In this document: positions 30,001 through 33,333 of the stretch, piece after piece
Layout of the letters: each line of letters opens with the position of its first letter
Position numbering within the stretch: position 1 is the first letter of the stretch
Assembly: GCF_000715015.1 (NCBI RefSeq)
Contig: NZ_JMIW01000005.1
Span: 1-64,000 of the forward strand
Length of the DNA: 64,000 bases
From: Erythrobacter longus
GTDB taxonomy: Bacteria > Pseudomonadota > Alphaproteobacteria > Sphingomonadales > Sphingomonadaceae
Direction: 5' to 3'
Notes under the pieces: generated by a model
What the model was told of the DNA's origin: nothing
The model's database searches: none
The model's input: only the letters and a program-made list of their open reading frames with translations
Position numbers and translations under genes: made by a program

Positions 30001-31628
30001 TCCCAAGCCTCTTGGGCCAGTCGGGCTAAGAACTCTTCATCAATAGCACCAGGAAGTCCAAATGCGGCCTCGACTAAGCCAGCTAGATCATCATCAATCT
30101 CATCCGACTGCGCAAAGAAAGCCTCACGGATATTCTGTTCACCGATAGGGTCGATACGATCAAATCCGCCTTGCTCGTTTTGCGGATAGGCCTCACTGTT
30201 CCCTTGCAACAGTACATCGCGCCAAAGTGTGTCAGAAAAATCTACCGCTAGGATCGTTTGTTCATCGTTTAAGTCGAGAACACCGTCGCGACCGTCGAGG
30301 ATTTCGTCAAAGCCCCCTCCCTCAGAGAAGGCTATGACATCTTCTGCCTCAACGTCATAAAGCGCCAGAGCTCCCGCATATTGAACTGCAATGTTCGACA
30401 GCGCTTCTTTCAAGGGTACAGTTGGATCGAGGCTAAATAGCTTGAATTGATAGTCTACTGTCTGATCGAGAATACCAGTCGTTTGAACCGCAATTGCATC
30501 TGCAAGATCATTGGTGTCATCAAATAGTGAATTGACACCGGTGTTACCGAACGGTCGCGACGTATGGTCGCCCTCCTCGCCCAATGCCGAATAGGCGATC
30601 GCAGTTCGCATGGTACCGCTTCTATCTTGGCCTGAAAAGTCAAACGCAGAGGCACCCGATGCAAGACCAACATCTTCATCGAATAATGATGTTACGAGTA
30701 GGTCGGAAATCTGTTGCCATGCCTGGGGGTCTCTACCCTCTGAAGACACAAGCCCTTCGGAAAACAAACGCATCACAATCAGCGCGTCGTTGTGAAGTTG
30801 ACCAACTTTGTTTCGGTCTGTCGTCGTTGCGCCAGTATTTACTGCAAACTCAAGATCACGCAGTTCAGCACCGGTAGGCACAATGCCTTGCGTTCGACGA
30901 CGGGCAGCATCGAGATTGTTCGCTCCTATACCGCCAAAGGCGTCCGGGATGACAACTCCGCTGAATTCATCGGCCTGATTGCGGGACCATGACTGGGTGA
31001 CATCGCCGTAGACGAGTTCGGCGAATGCTGGATCATAAGAGTAAGGTTCAAATGGGTTTGCATCCGTATTAGTTGGATCGAGTTTGAGAAAGGCGTTGTC
31101 GATTGCGTTGCCAAACTGCATGGGATCGACAAAAAAGCCAGGCCTGTTGTAAACCCCTGCAACAAGGCCGGCGAGGCCAGCACCAAGCGAGTGCCCAGTG
31201 AGAGTGATGTTAGCGGCGTTAAGACTGTCAGATTTGCCCAATGTGTCAGCAACAGCGCGATAGAACTCAATCGCAAGCGTTGCTTGAGGACCATCGGGAA
31301 TTCCAAAAGCCACTCCGTAGCCGTTGACAACATCCCCGCCCTGCCCAAACGTGCCATCAAAGACGCTAGCTAAAGTGAGCTGTCCAGCAAAGTTATCGGA
31401 ACCGCGATAGCTAACGACATGTTCACCATTCCAATTATAAGCTATTGCATAAAAGCCAGCCTCCTCCCAACCTGCGCTTACGGTGTCAGGCAGAGTCAGG
31501 ATCTCTGCCTCGCCAATTGCCCCGGAGTCCGCCAAGCCGCTGACGCTAGGACCATACCCCCGATTATAAGAATCCATTGCGAGGATTGTGAGGAACAACT
31601 GGCGTTTCTGTTCATCAGTGAAATTCAT
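9075..31628 (-). CDS. Giant 7517-residue RTX protein: class 3 lipase domain, RTX modules, cadherin-like repeats
   Basis: Roughly 0.8 MDa, secreted by the adjacent type I system. Domains by eye: lipase class 3-like (about 1-290) with a SYRGS oxyanion-loop motif (73-77), nucleophile elbow GHSLG (Ser147) and a candidate His279 in QLHND; a short RTX patch (about 580-640); an EF-hand/dockerin-like LDLNGDG block (about 1155-1260); 16 RTX plus haemolysin-related modules, each with GGxGxD repeats, a DTYIF strand and an FxDGT end (about 1815-4045); 7 tandem cadherin-like repeats with NDAPV linkers (about 4046-4745); an RTX block (about 4746-5225); 7 more cadherin-like repeats; 8 dystroglycan-type cadherin repeats (about 5906-6680); one more cadherin-like repeat; an RTX patch (about 6785-6870); two LDLxGDGV calcium-loop blocks (from about 6914 and 7147); a tail ending DHMYFYA that should carry the uncleaved secretion signal. 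There is no N-terminal signal peptide. The start overlaps the stop of the 246-residue gene (ATGA). Very acidic, as in calcium-folded adhesins. Adhesin, secreted lipase or giant toxin are all possible. Confidence 0.93.
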   Translation of the reverse strand: MNFTDEQKRQLFLTILAMDSYNRGYGPSVSGLADSGAIGEAEILTLPDTVSAGWEEAGFYAIAYNWNGEHVVSYRGSDNFAGQLTLASVFDGTFGQGGDVVNGYGVAFGIPDGPQATLAIEFYRAVADTLGKSDSLNAANITLTGHSLGAGLAGLVAGVYNRPGFFVDPMQFGNAIDNAFLKLDPTNTDANPFEPYSYDPAFAELVYGDVTQSWSRNQADEFSGVVIPDAFGGIGANNLDAARRRTQGIVPTGAELRDLEFAVNTGATTTDRNKVGQLHNDALIVMRLFSEGLVSSEGRDPQAWQQISDLLVTSLFDEDVGLASGASAFDFSGQDRSGTMRTAIAYSALGEEGDHTSRPFGNTGVNSLFDDTNDLADAIAVQTTGILDQTVDYQFKLFSLDPTVPLKEALSNIAVQYAGALALYDVEAEDVIAFSEGGGFDEILDGRDGVLDLNDEQTILAVDFSDTLWRDVLLQGNSEAYPQNEQGGFDRIDPIGEQNIREAFFAQSDEIDDDLAGLVEAAFGLPGAIDEEFLARLAQEAWDASTAKIFNKLHFQLRDGGGEIRLDERPYDRGPLTGDDSNVDVYIGAAGEDTVFGTSGNDFLILENGDDTAYTFSGRDLVIGGAGDDTIVNYVVAESAATDLDNETDFFFGQRVNAGLSENFLAWLNGPSSGILESTEELGDQFDVFAEDVVRYSVAEDFGPDGLGIGTSLAEKGVELVNLERTTFGETDALRATVKDLNSGKTSSDILVNIDVIELSERAETVEVTDALSELPIVLDLGDVQTGDVTSEDYDTISFAKRSEGVFTANGAIRDWGNNPDNRVILGSFQVLAELLATATGAIFKAAFTPAAELHFRGAENVTLSNQDDLYFGGNITSLLGLDSDFFGTPNHPGYGKISGGEGEDVIVHYGPRFVFEDEYIDVEQQALADARDEALANGKQYDGEEPDPDAARAGADLQLVVDGGADDDRIFVLGGEAAIVVGGEGTDLLYNGSFKGQLFGDGRDGRGAVAGERDIFWWSAGSFIMDAGKNDRLQLFGLPLIGGTNEQYFGRSLEKGVARDFFIPWVTYGLTSTNQLLVESSFSGVDLDPAMTEDEILEVAQVVQNWESGDLGIEFSIFGAGEETSLLFALFQYVGDFARAGIRFAKSLFWRPEDDPLVLDLNGDGFVSKGLGAVYWDNDEDGFGERSGWLSGEDGFLVHDADGDGNITASELFGGPGLSGFTELSDWDTTGDNIVDANDVGFGDLQIWRDANENGITDAGELHALAAFDITAFSLNAQPTNLITANGTTIRAESFFARSDGTTGGLGELIFEIDPSDTQYQGDARVASYAPEGTAGLPINAFGYGITTDLAVAASNDLELAQLIENTAAGMTVPDLDVLRDQARGVLGAWARSHADSLELGAALVGTDGSLIDFAVYNEDESGGFWTLNSGADVLSADGSVIARASFEDVLTQTTPGGATWQAIQGWTPSSRDFTPENRLETAYLVSTIGAATVLDYAIRQSDGQGEYWTLASGNDVLSADGSVIARASLEDIMAQGSAEGTAWRMEEFADPIPDAGFDRAAFNIRDGVVVDYSIWIDDGNGLFAVWASVFEQALESQERFGPNSFGLRGFELDLDNLPDADNSDDSVVRVEIMSLDEIQYAFASGGETFRPELFVAQSASDNTLSYDFDIDETKEFAGTLAESYLAIGRAMAVRIASQGGLAQYFEGVQYDAASDTFQATSNRELIPLFTAILADAPAGADETVDYLRDWDRVLQTVYPDFKRNGNGPRSQAFLMQMIVAGFENSPVDASFLQVAEALSINEERVLIAETGSEDVVGTRGDDLIYIADGAASARGGLGSDVYIIGRDFGEVLIEDVEPILQPGASDYLRFAHLTPDDVFVTKDGADLIIQEIGTENILTLKNQFEGRWPSFLGGDYSDNTEIVEINFADGTAWDLVDMAYAASHPLDTADVVFGTDAIDVLDGGAGNDILRGGGDGDLYIFDYGYGEDRIIDAETNPFREALDLVVFGDGIDADLLSFERIGSSNDLIIHLLDEDGMRTGDILTIEGQFFQQDAFITTLKPNRIEILAFEDGTFLDEQGIRDRVVAEARTDGEDAIWAFDEAETLDGGAGNDLLVGQDGADTYIFARGYDDDVIQDRSFEVGIGVEETVNTLRLQGINAADIEILREPGSPTISLRIKDTGETVTLKNQFEVTFAFFIVWRDNVDLIQFGDGTVWDQDRLGREVLALERTDGDDTIIGFDWSDTLDGGAGNDRLEGGLFNDTYIFREGYGHDTVFDSGGSNHPLLPRGFDRLDLRGIDLVDVEFSRRANDLTLTLRSTGESVTLEGQYDRLGDTVIEELRFNGLAVDWEDLGADDIDLIGTSGDDTLIGTHYAERIDGRGGNDILIGSSDGDTYIFDIGYGQDVINDRIDAGAYRAADTIEFGANVQFADVRFTKEGNDLFISIEGFTDTLRVLDQFGSVLSGVENFVFADGNSLTIEDVEEQLQIAGGTRGDNILDAIDDRPNILDGRQGDDQLNGGSLSDTYLFGVEYGFDTITEKLDSESDSGAVDRVVFGRLVSPEDVVFRADGLDLIVTIPSSGEQLTIVDGLGNRQIEEFDFFDGTVWGQAEIRAAIVRGTDADDLLIGFDNSDEVIAGGLGNDLLVGKAGNDTYRFGIGDGLDAIEDSAGVDRIELGEGISADMLRFSQVDEGLLIRFDGLEDSLLIRGGLDPASAIETIVLADGFEFEFEDVRSFVLAGQATVNDDIITGFANRADRLEGGAGNDELLGLTGDDFYVVGENPGLDIISDTGGLDRVRFTVGRSDAVSIRRINPGTGDIAISFEGLDGETIIRSAFANSSAIEEFEFADGVVLSNDDIRARLIEAVASDGNDLIQGFEDANAPAATFAGGRGDDILIGQANGDTFVFRRGDGNDVIIDQGTGTDTLRIEGYAPEELTFELLYEGSTDVLITFAGEEDRIILRGQSGSNTLGVEQIAFSDGNVISRSDIDDFLNPGGPFAFTDGDDTINGSTSSDVLQGGAGNDTINANLGSDRIIGGTGNDSLFGGSQPDTYVFNLGDGQDRIRDARTNLQNRNTPGDDTIEFGDGIDFSMLSFSTSGSDIIIDIVGTGDRLTIVGGFRNPTGRFETTIQFFTFADGTTVPYSDVADVLVASTDGDDTIRDEVFGSVIDGGLGDDFIDGNIGADTLIGGKGNDRLEGGSQNDTYIFNLGDGQDLIKDERNNLSNANVPGNDTLQFGPGIDPSMLRFSSSGRTLIIDIDGSSDRIRIANGVGPTTTGRFETVIQFYTFADGTTLTFDEVIALVDNSGQGQELTGSETSDTLSGSDGDDTISGLGGDDTLDGGHDNDTIDGGEGNDTLIGGGGLDTLIDASGDETYIFNIGDGRNTIIDSDGTDVVQFGAGITQADLRVEATPSDLIVYVGVEGERIIVSGAITDEARRIETFEFADGSSQTYDEIASLAYFTTVGDGDFDLTDGDDTFVGDDRSNTVSGLAGDDSIDGGDRDDTLAGDAGNDTIIGGFGNDTLRGGADDDILDGGLGDDRLEGGSENDTYIWRRGGGQDTILDSGGVDVIELAADIGPRNLIVVRSGTSDLQLRLVGSDDRLTIQNALSNAANQVEIVRFADGTEITHDDMVAFATLGTPGDDVYQGLSTGETLAGAAGNDRIFGNGGDDILRGDAGNDRVDGGSGNDTITGGTGNDLLQGGSDDDAYIYAAGDGRDIVRDASGVDSIQISGLTSVDLTTRRFEAGNDDLLLDFGNGSSILIIGGLEAATAVESITFVDSGETLTQADLVSRAISDLASDDGDTIIGTDLADELTGGAGNDVLAGGLGDDIYRFNLGDGIDRIVDTGGTADRIIFADFSAADITDLFRSPPAGDDLIITFSSGDTAILAGALADGEEGVDLIEFSDGTTITPDELRADLIAGFNTPSAAQIYGFSGNDTLAGGAGEDALFGLFGDDTYIYRAGDGNDLIEDNGGGNDRIIIEGYASTDVRLSRLFYASTGVALNFIGAPADSLTIINLISEGEDRIETIEFAEDGVVWDFATIEALVGNNAPIVNPDGFQDVVQGTVLAIDSESLLGNDFDADGDPLAIQSVGEVVGGSATFLPDGTIEFTSDPEFTGFASVAYLVTDGRQGVTEASVTVRVRPEAIANDDSGISVNEDETLIIRDRDLLANDVDGDRFEVSQVKDAVGGTVSLSSSGDITFTPFAEFNGEASFVYVANTPDGGRDEANVTIDVLPVNDAPIARNDATGFTTDEGVPITINRDQVQAVLDNDSDIDGDTLTIAGVSGDGNVDAILNDDGSVLISPIGDFFGSASFTYFIDDGAGGTASATASLVVDPVNDVPVTQADSFVIDEDNPLFISGELLTDNDFDPDGTPVVISAVRSAIGGDVELFENNTILFTPDRNFFGEAGFTYVVDDGQGGVTSQTVSITVNPINDAPVTRDDRPFGIGSVSGLITNQDQVLVIDPATILANDFDIEGDAISIETVTGGVNGDVELRDDGLIYFTPDENYWGFANFRYVISDPEGLVDDGNVSVYFRPTGNVAPVAVDYVATGVEDQPLIITREQLLANDFDPNGDAIELVQVRSLGASADEFADFYFNDDGDLVIEPIADLPASGTLLYTISDGVFTDEGRIDVDFTPVDDAPTADDDEDIESGLGRPVVIRISDLTANDFDIDQSAWLPNGGFVNRFGSDNLEILDTLTSTEGTASIYGDEFIVIEIDPAFSGDLTLGYTLSDETGLTDTADVATTVRDNRDLIIEGSELRDLLIGSAEGETLVGFGGVDDLFGREGDDILRGGDGADLLDGGEGFDIADFSDSEVALRVDINSRIGQGGFAQGDELISIEGLIGGQGSDQLFGTDEFNTIAGGAGNDFIDGRDGDDELSGGEGDDSIVGAEGADSIDGGEGSDTADYSDSLDPVVIDLAAGTASGGDAAGDTLVSIENLIGTVGADSLTGDDEANFLNGGRGADTILAGGGDDLIEGGRDGDIIDGGEGVDTARYWLSETGITIDLGAGTASGGDAEGDQITNVENIIGSAHDDTITGDAEDNVIAGLGGADELDGGDGVDTLDYSDSVGGIAIDLGAGTGSAGDAAGDTVSNFENVRGSRFSDDITGDGSDNLLDGSLGDDTLSGGGGSDRYILARGSGSDIINEGTALTDSDVLEIVGDFAPDAVSVYADGDDLIVELEQAEGIGSDMVRITDHFIGDGTGIETLVFGDGTVWDRATIDASAGAGRLQAESDIVRLVDEDVAFTFAASDLLVNDIATDNAVLSVVSVEAISGGSVTLNDDDTITFLGEENFNGDAFFRYRMTDGTGRVSSAVVEVNVRPVNDAPVAVDDDGGYVVDEDGSVSIPFAWLLANDSDIDGDTLTINGFEEVDGGNGTATIEAAGFVTFRPDADYNGAAAFRYRLSDGNGGFDFATVTVEVLPVNDAPRPQSDNASVRSGMDVLISAASLLANDFDLEGDNFSFAGIGEGVNGTAALEIIDGAQFIRFTPDADFEGSASFSYSVVEEGTGLVGTASVNVTVLPANDPPVARGETFDGLEDTPLVITQAELLANDTDPNGDTLFVSRLDEFPEQGSVAFDDDGNIVFTPAPDYNGPASFKYWVSDGEFEDEATASIEVSPINDAPVVVDDEGPFIGDEDKVFVIRAADVFGNDSDPEGDVLEFAEFETDIGTIELDGGNLLLTPPLNYNGTITVRYRARDDKGAISEDFATVTVEISDIADAPETVADSFTIAEDTPLELVAADLIGNDTDVDSTELTLVAVENALGGAVSLVDGVVTFTPNPDFFGTATFEYLVTDGDTNPVTGTVTIEVTPVNDAARVTGDSFASDEDVALNLAPSAFLANDIDPDGDTITITSVTAITEGASAVIEDDGTITLTPPANESGQIRFEYTVSDGTVESTAQVSVFVAAVNDAPVLDAELTDLTSTEDTAFSFAIETGNFSDVDSSPLAFSATLEDGSPLPDWLMFDGVNLTGTPPQHFNGTLNITVSASDGEFSASDTFALTIDPVNDAPMLVQMLPDVWSDEDASVSVALPADAFVDVDGDALTLTATLSDGSALPDWLTFDGETFEGTPPQDFNGNLELTVTASDGEFTAEDTFTLSIDPVNDAPVLVQALSDVTSQEDASINIDVPTDTFTDVEGDALALTATLSDGSELPAWLSFDGTAFTGTPPQDFNGSLGLTVTASDGELSVSDSFTLTIDPVNDAPILVQDIGDANTAEDTSFAFAIPAETFADVDGDALTLTATLSDGSELPDWISFDGVEFTGTPPENFFGLVGLTVTASDGEFSVSDNFTLQIASVNDAPELLQGIANAFAPEDTAISIALPANTFVDIDGDALTLTATLSDGSPLPDWLSFDGNAFTGTPPQDFNGAFDLTVTASDGALSASDTFTLTIDPVNDAPTLVQALPDVSFAEDTAISVAVPAETFADVDGPALTITARLADGSDLPDWLAFDGATFTGTPPQDFNGALDLTVTASDGELTADAAFTLTVDPVNDAPVLTQALADVSSDEDAAISLALPADTFADVDGDALTLSATLSDGAPLPNWLTFDGATFTGTPPQDFNGASDLTVTASDGEFSVSDTFTLTIDPVNDAPTLVQATPDVEANVGDALTIDFTNGVFADVDGDALTFNAGLSDGSGLPSWLTFTGGILASDSVPAETGDYAITVTASDGQASVSDSFVLTVIGGNTAPVAEDDGVFVTTANRTLAIDPNTLFENDVDAQGDALTLVSVQDASIGEVSVDTDGNIIYIPDAVYVGEATFTYTVTDGEFTSTATVTIDIDPSDAFDGFRQGNDNNNFLFGSLFGRNRIFGAGGNDRIFGGFASDELAGGDGNDRIFGLWGNDDLYGGQGDDALYGGFGFDTAHLLGDRADYQIFTSGGFFNVTQTVDLNTAVDGDDGVDTLISIEQLEFKDGVTLNIASPIILDLAGDGVQTVSAAESDALFDLDGDGLADNTSWIGGNDAFLFLDRDGNGTVSGAQEISFIDDVENAATDLEGLAAFDSNGDGILNSDDDRFADFGVWNDADGDGAVDEGETATLREVGIASINLDGTPVEGAIEFGEVAVANTGSFTLINGQTREFADAALTYFSAAGNLPELDTTSYAFDRKAKKYRIHISGGVAAVDRKRRRSDVSSLAGQLGANTVITTKEGDYGRFAPVVLDLDGDGVEMVRMKRSNARFDYAGDGRSDRTGWLSGDDGFLVIDRNNDGLITEASELTLASENEEARTGLQGLATMDSNRDGVVDASDARFGELRVWQDRNGNGRTDSGELRTLEEAGIVSISLAATGLDDRVKLDRNAVTATTSFTRSNGTTSTAADVSLAYRPAEGSPARSSAFDLASIGFAGLEFSSDLFFRSASGPQLREEFPSIDEVFASLRGDLGGTNSDLFDRFAQPQRSFDIPRERERFGLFGTVGAQSTQALPHERLMFDPAGGELHAQQRFFDSVIEQRWAADHPSITQDGIASIPEDAVTHANDSKGPANSEAELARRLMMIRQEMNAFGVNEAAETDRLRTDTPDHMYFYA
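11573..13905 (-). repeat. Eight tandem about 291-bp repeats (dystroglycan-type cadherin domains)
   Basis: Within the RTX gene, eight units of 97-98 codons follow each other. Each has the layout NDAP...EDxA...DVDGDALTLTATLSDGS...LPDWLxFDG...FTGTPPQDFNG...LTVTASDGE...FTLTIDPV. The conserved NDAP linker recurs near 11860, 12150, 12441, 12731, 13022, 13316, 13603 and 13897, so the period is very regular. Several blocks are nearly identical at the DNA level, including third positions (for example around the GTPPQDFNG codons), indicating recent duplication or gene conversion. The eighth unit (nearest 11573) is the most diverged, lacking the EDxA and GTPPQDF signatures. Confidence 0.9.
19490..26185 (-). 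repeat. Sixteen tandem RTX/haemolysin-related modules
   Basis: This part of the giant gene encodes about 2,230 residues made of 16 modules. Each starts with glycine-rich nonapeptides of the GGxGxDxLx type, passes through a D(T/I)Y(I/R/V)F strand and a GxGxDxI turn, then a region with DLII/LTI strands and an FxDGT motif. The number of nonapeptides per module varies from about two to eight. The nonapeptides bind calcium and fold the exported chain outside the cell (RTX family knowledge). Confidence 0.88.
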
Positions 31629-32365
31629 TTTGCAATTTCTCGCTTGAAGTGTCGGTACGCCAGCCTTTGAGCCAGAGTGGGGTTAGTGGTTGATTTGAAA
31701 TCGTTATCCAAACTATGGTCGGGCTTAATCCCGAGCTTTGCGAGCCGGTCCGCAAGCCGATCTGTTACCGGCTGATCGGTTGCCTCTATCGTCACGCGGC
31801 TTAGGCTTACGCCTTCACCAAAACTGGCCGCCAGATCATCGGGGTCGACGCGCTTCACACTCGTCGGATCACTTAGATCGTCAAACGTCACCAGCATGGG
31901 AGCCGGATAAGCTATCCGCGGATCGCTGGTCTTGGGTGCAGTCGGCCACAATTCGATCAGATCATCATCTATTTGCCGCATGATATGCCAAACATGCTGC
32001 CCACCATGATCGGAGCTCCCATCGGCGCCCGATAACAAAGCAAACAGCGTGCCCCCATTAGGCAAATCCAAAGCCACCGCTTCCCCGACAGCTTGGCCAT
32101 AATCGCCGCCATTGGCCCTCTTTGAGAAGCGAACTTCGCGAACTGCTGAACCAGTCCGAAGACCTTCTGACGTCATAACCTCTACAGTCATTTTGTAGCG
32201 AAAAGTCGATGGCCCAGAAAGCAAATGAAAATACAGGAAGCCTACTGCGATCAGAACTATGGGAATTCCCAAGAGCCAAAGCATAAGCGCGCCCCTCACG
32301 CCGCCGCACCGCAGCCAGCGCCGGACCCACATGGATCCGACACCAGGACGACCCGCCGCTGACAA
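31625..32365 (-). CDS. Single-pass membrane protein of unknown function, coupled to the RTX gene
   Basis: 246 residues. After a basic start (VRRWLRCGGVRG) comes one strong membrane helix at about 26-49 (ALMLWLLGIPIVLIAVGFLYFHLL). The remainder, about 195 residues, should face the periplasm: a beta-rich first half (TFRYKMTVEVMTSEGLRTGSAVREVRF, then GEAVALDLPNGGTLFALLSG) and a C-terminal part ending in LAQRLAYRHFKREI. Met12 is an alternative start. Its stop overlaps the RTX start as ATGA, so translation of the 22.5-kb gene is probably coupled to this one. I recognise no characterised family. The tight pairing with a lipase-bearing exoprotein makes an immunity, folding or tethering role possible; this is inference only. 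Confidence 0.8.
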   Translation of the reverse strand: MSAAGRPGVGSMWVRRWLRCGGVRGALMLWLLGIPIVLIAVGFLYFHLLSGPSTFRYKMTVEVMTSEGLRTGSAVREVRFSKRANGGDYGQAVGEAVALDLPNGGTLFALLSGADGSSDHGGQHVWHIMRQIDDDLIELWPTAPKTSDPRIAYPAPMLVTFDDLSDPTSVKRVDPDDLAASFGEGVSLSRVTIEATDQPVTDRLADRLAKLGIKPDHSLDNDFKSTTNPTLAQRLAYRHFKREIAK

Positions 32366-32399
32366 AGGTTCAGATCATAGCTCCCCACGATTGGACCGC

Positions 32400-33029
32400 C
32401 TACCCCTCAGCCTTCACCTTCATCTTCTCCAGCACTTCCGGATCAACGCTGCGTGCAACAATCGGGTGGATCGCGATCGGTTTGTCGCCAGCGATTTGCT
32501 TGAAGTTGGCTAGCACCGCTGTTGCCAGTTGGCGGTTGGGGGCAATCAAATCGAGCAGCCAGACTTTCTCGCCGCTGGCCCAATCCTCTGCGCCAAGGCG
32601 CGTTGGGAAAGCGCCGCCTTTGATTTGCTCGCGGATTTTGGCGTCAACCTCGTCCGAAACGCTCGCCCAGATGGCGATGCCAGCGGTGGTCGTGTTGTCG
32701 ACACCCGCCTCATCACCCTCTTTCTTCTTCGCAGACGCAATCGCCAAGCGGTCGCGCAGGAGCGGCTCGATGACGAGGTGGTTGAGATCGGAAAGCGACT
32801 GCCCCTTATAGCGCGGCAGGTTCATCATCGCGAGGACGGTTTGACCAACGCTGACCTGAACACGCTCGCGCAATTCGGCGAGCTTCTCGCGCATTTCTGG
32901 CGAAATTTCGGTTTGCTCTGGCTTGGCTTTAGTCGCTGACTTTGCCCCTTTGCTTACCTTGCCATTCGCCTTAGCGTTCGCACGGCCATTCGCTGCGCCG
33001 CTTCCGGCGGACTTTCCGTTAGTACTCAT
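32400..33029 (-). CDS. HlyC-like toxin-activating lysine acyltransferase
   Basis: 209 residues. The first about 42 are low-complexity, rich in Ala, Gly, Lys and Asn. The core (about 55-190) matches the HlyC family: VGQTVLAMMNLPRYKG...LIEPLL, AIWASVSDEVDAKI and the signature EDWASGEKVWLLDLIAP (148-163). D160 corresponds to HlyC Asp92. The catalytic His23 of HlyC aligns by hand with Tyr74; the nearest histidine is H84 (DLNHL). HlyC enzymes transfer fatty acyl groups from acyl-ACP to internal lysines of RTX toxins before export. A GGGGG ribosome-binding site precedes the ATG. It lies 34 bases upstream of the membrane-protein gene and upstream of the RTX gene, so its substrate is presumably the giant protein. 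Confidence 0.85.
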   Translation of the reverse strand: MSTNGKSAGSGAANGRANAKANGKVSKGAKSATKAKPEQTEISPEMREKLAELRERVQVSVGQTVLAMMNLPRYKGQSLSDLNHLVIEPLLRDRLAIASAKKKEGDEAGVDNTTTAGIAIWASVSDEVDAKIREQIKGGAFPTRLGAEDWASGEKVWLLDLIAPNRQLATAVLANFKQIAGDKPIAIHPIVARSVDPEVLEKMKVKAEG

Positions 33030-33333
33030 TCAGACCCCCTATTGAAATTGAAAATTTTAACTCAGCCACTTCGCACAAGCCCTGCCGAACACACAAAAAC
33101 TCAGCCCGTGAGAGCACACGATTAGTCCCGCTGAGCGCAATGCACCCTGCGATTAGTCAAGCCGAACGATGGAAAACCCCAACCCTCAATTTGCGCCCTT
33201 CTTCATTGATAAACGGCAGGTGGCCGTACAAAGGCCCAATCTTGCTTGTATCGCTGACCCCATGAATATCTAACAAATGACTTTTTCAGCTCATTGTCAA
33301 TCACGCAGTTCAGTTTTTAAAGTTCATATTTCC
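33030..33333. other. 304-base gap with paired 9-bp direct repeats
   Basis: This stretch lies between the adaptor (HlyD) stop and the acyltransferase start and has no gene. It contains two copies of CGATTAGTC, at 33119-33127 and 33150-33158, with starts 31 bases apart (about three helical turns), a layout seen in operators bound by dimers or by tandem response regulators. It probably contains the promoter for the acyltransferase-membrane protein-RTX unit, which would then be expressed separately from the transporter genes. No clear terminator for the adaptor gene is visible. Confidence 0.5.
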
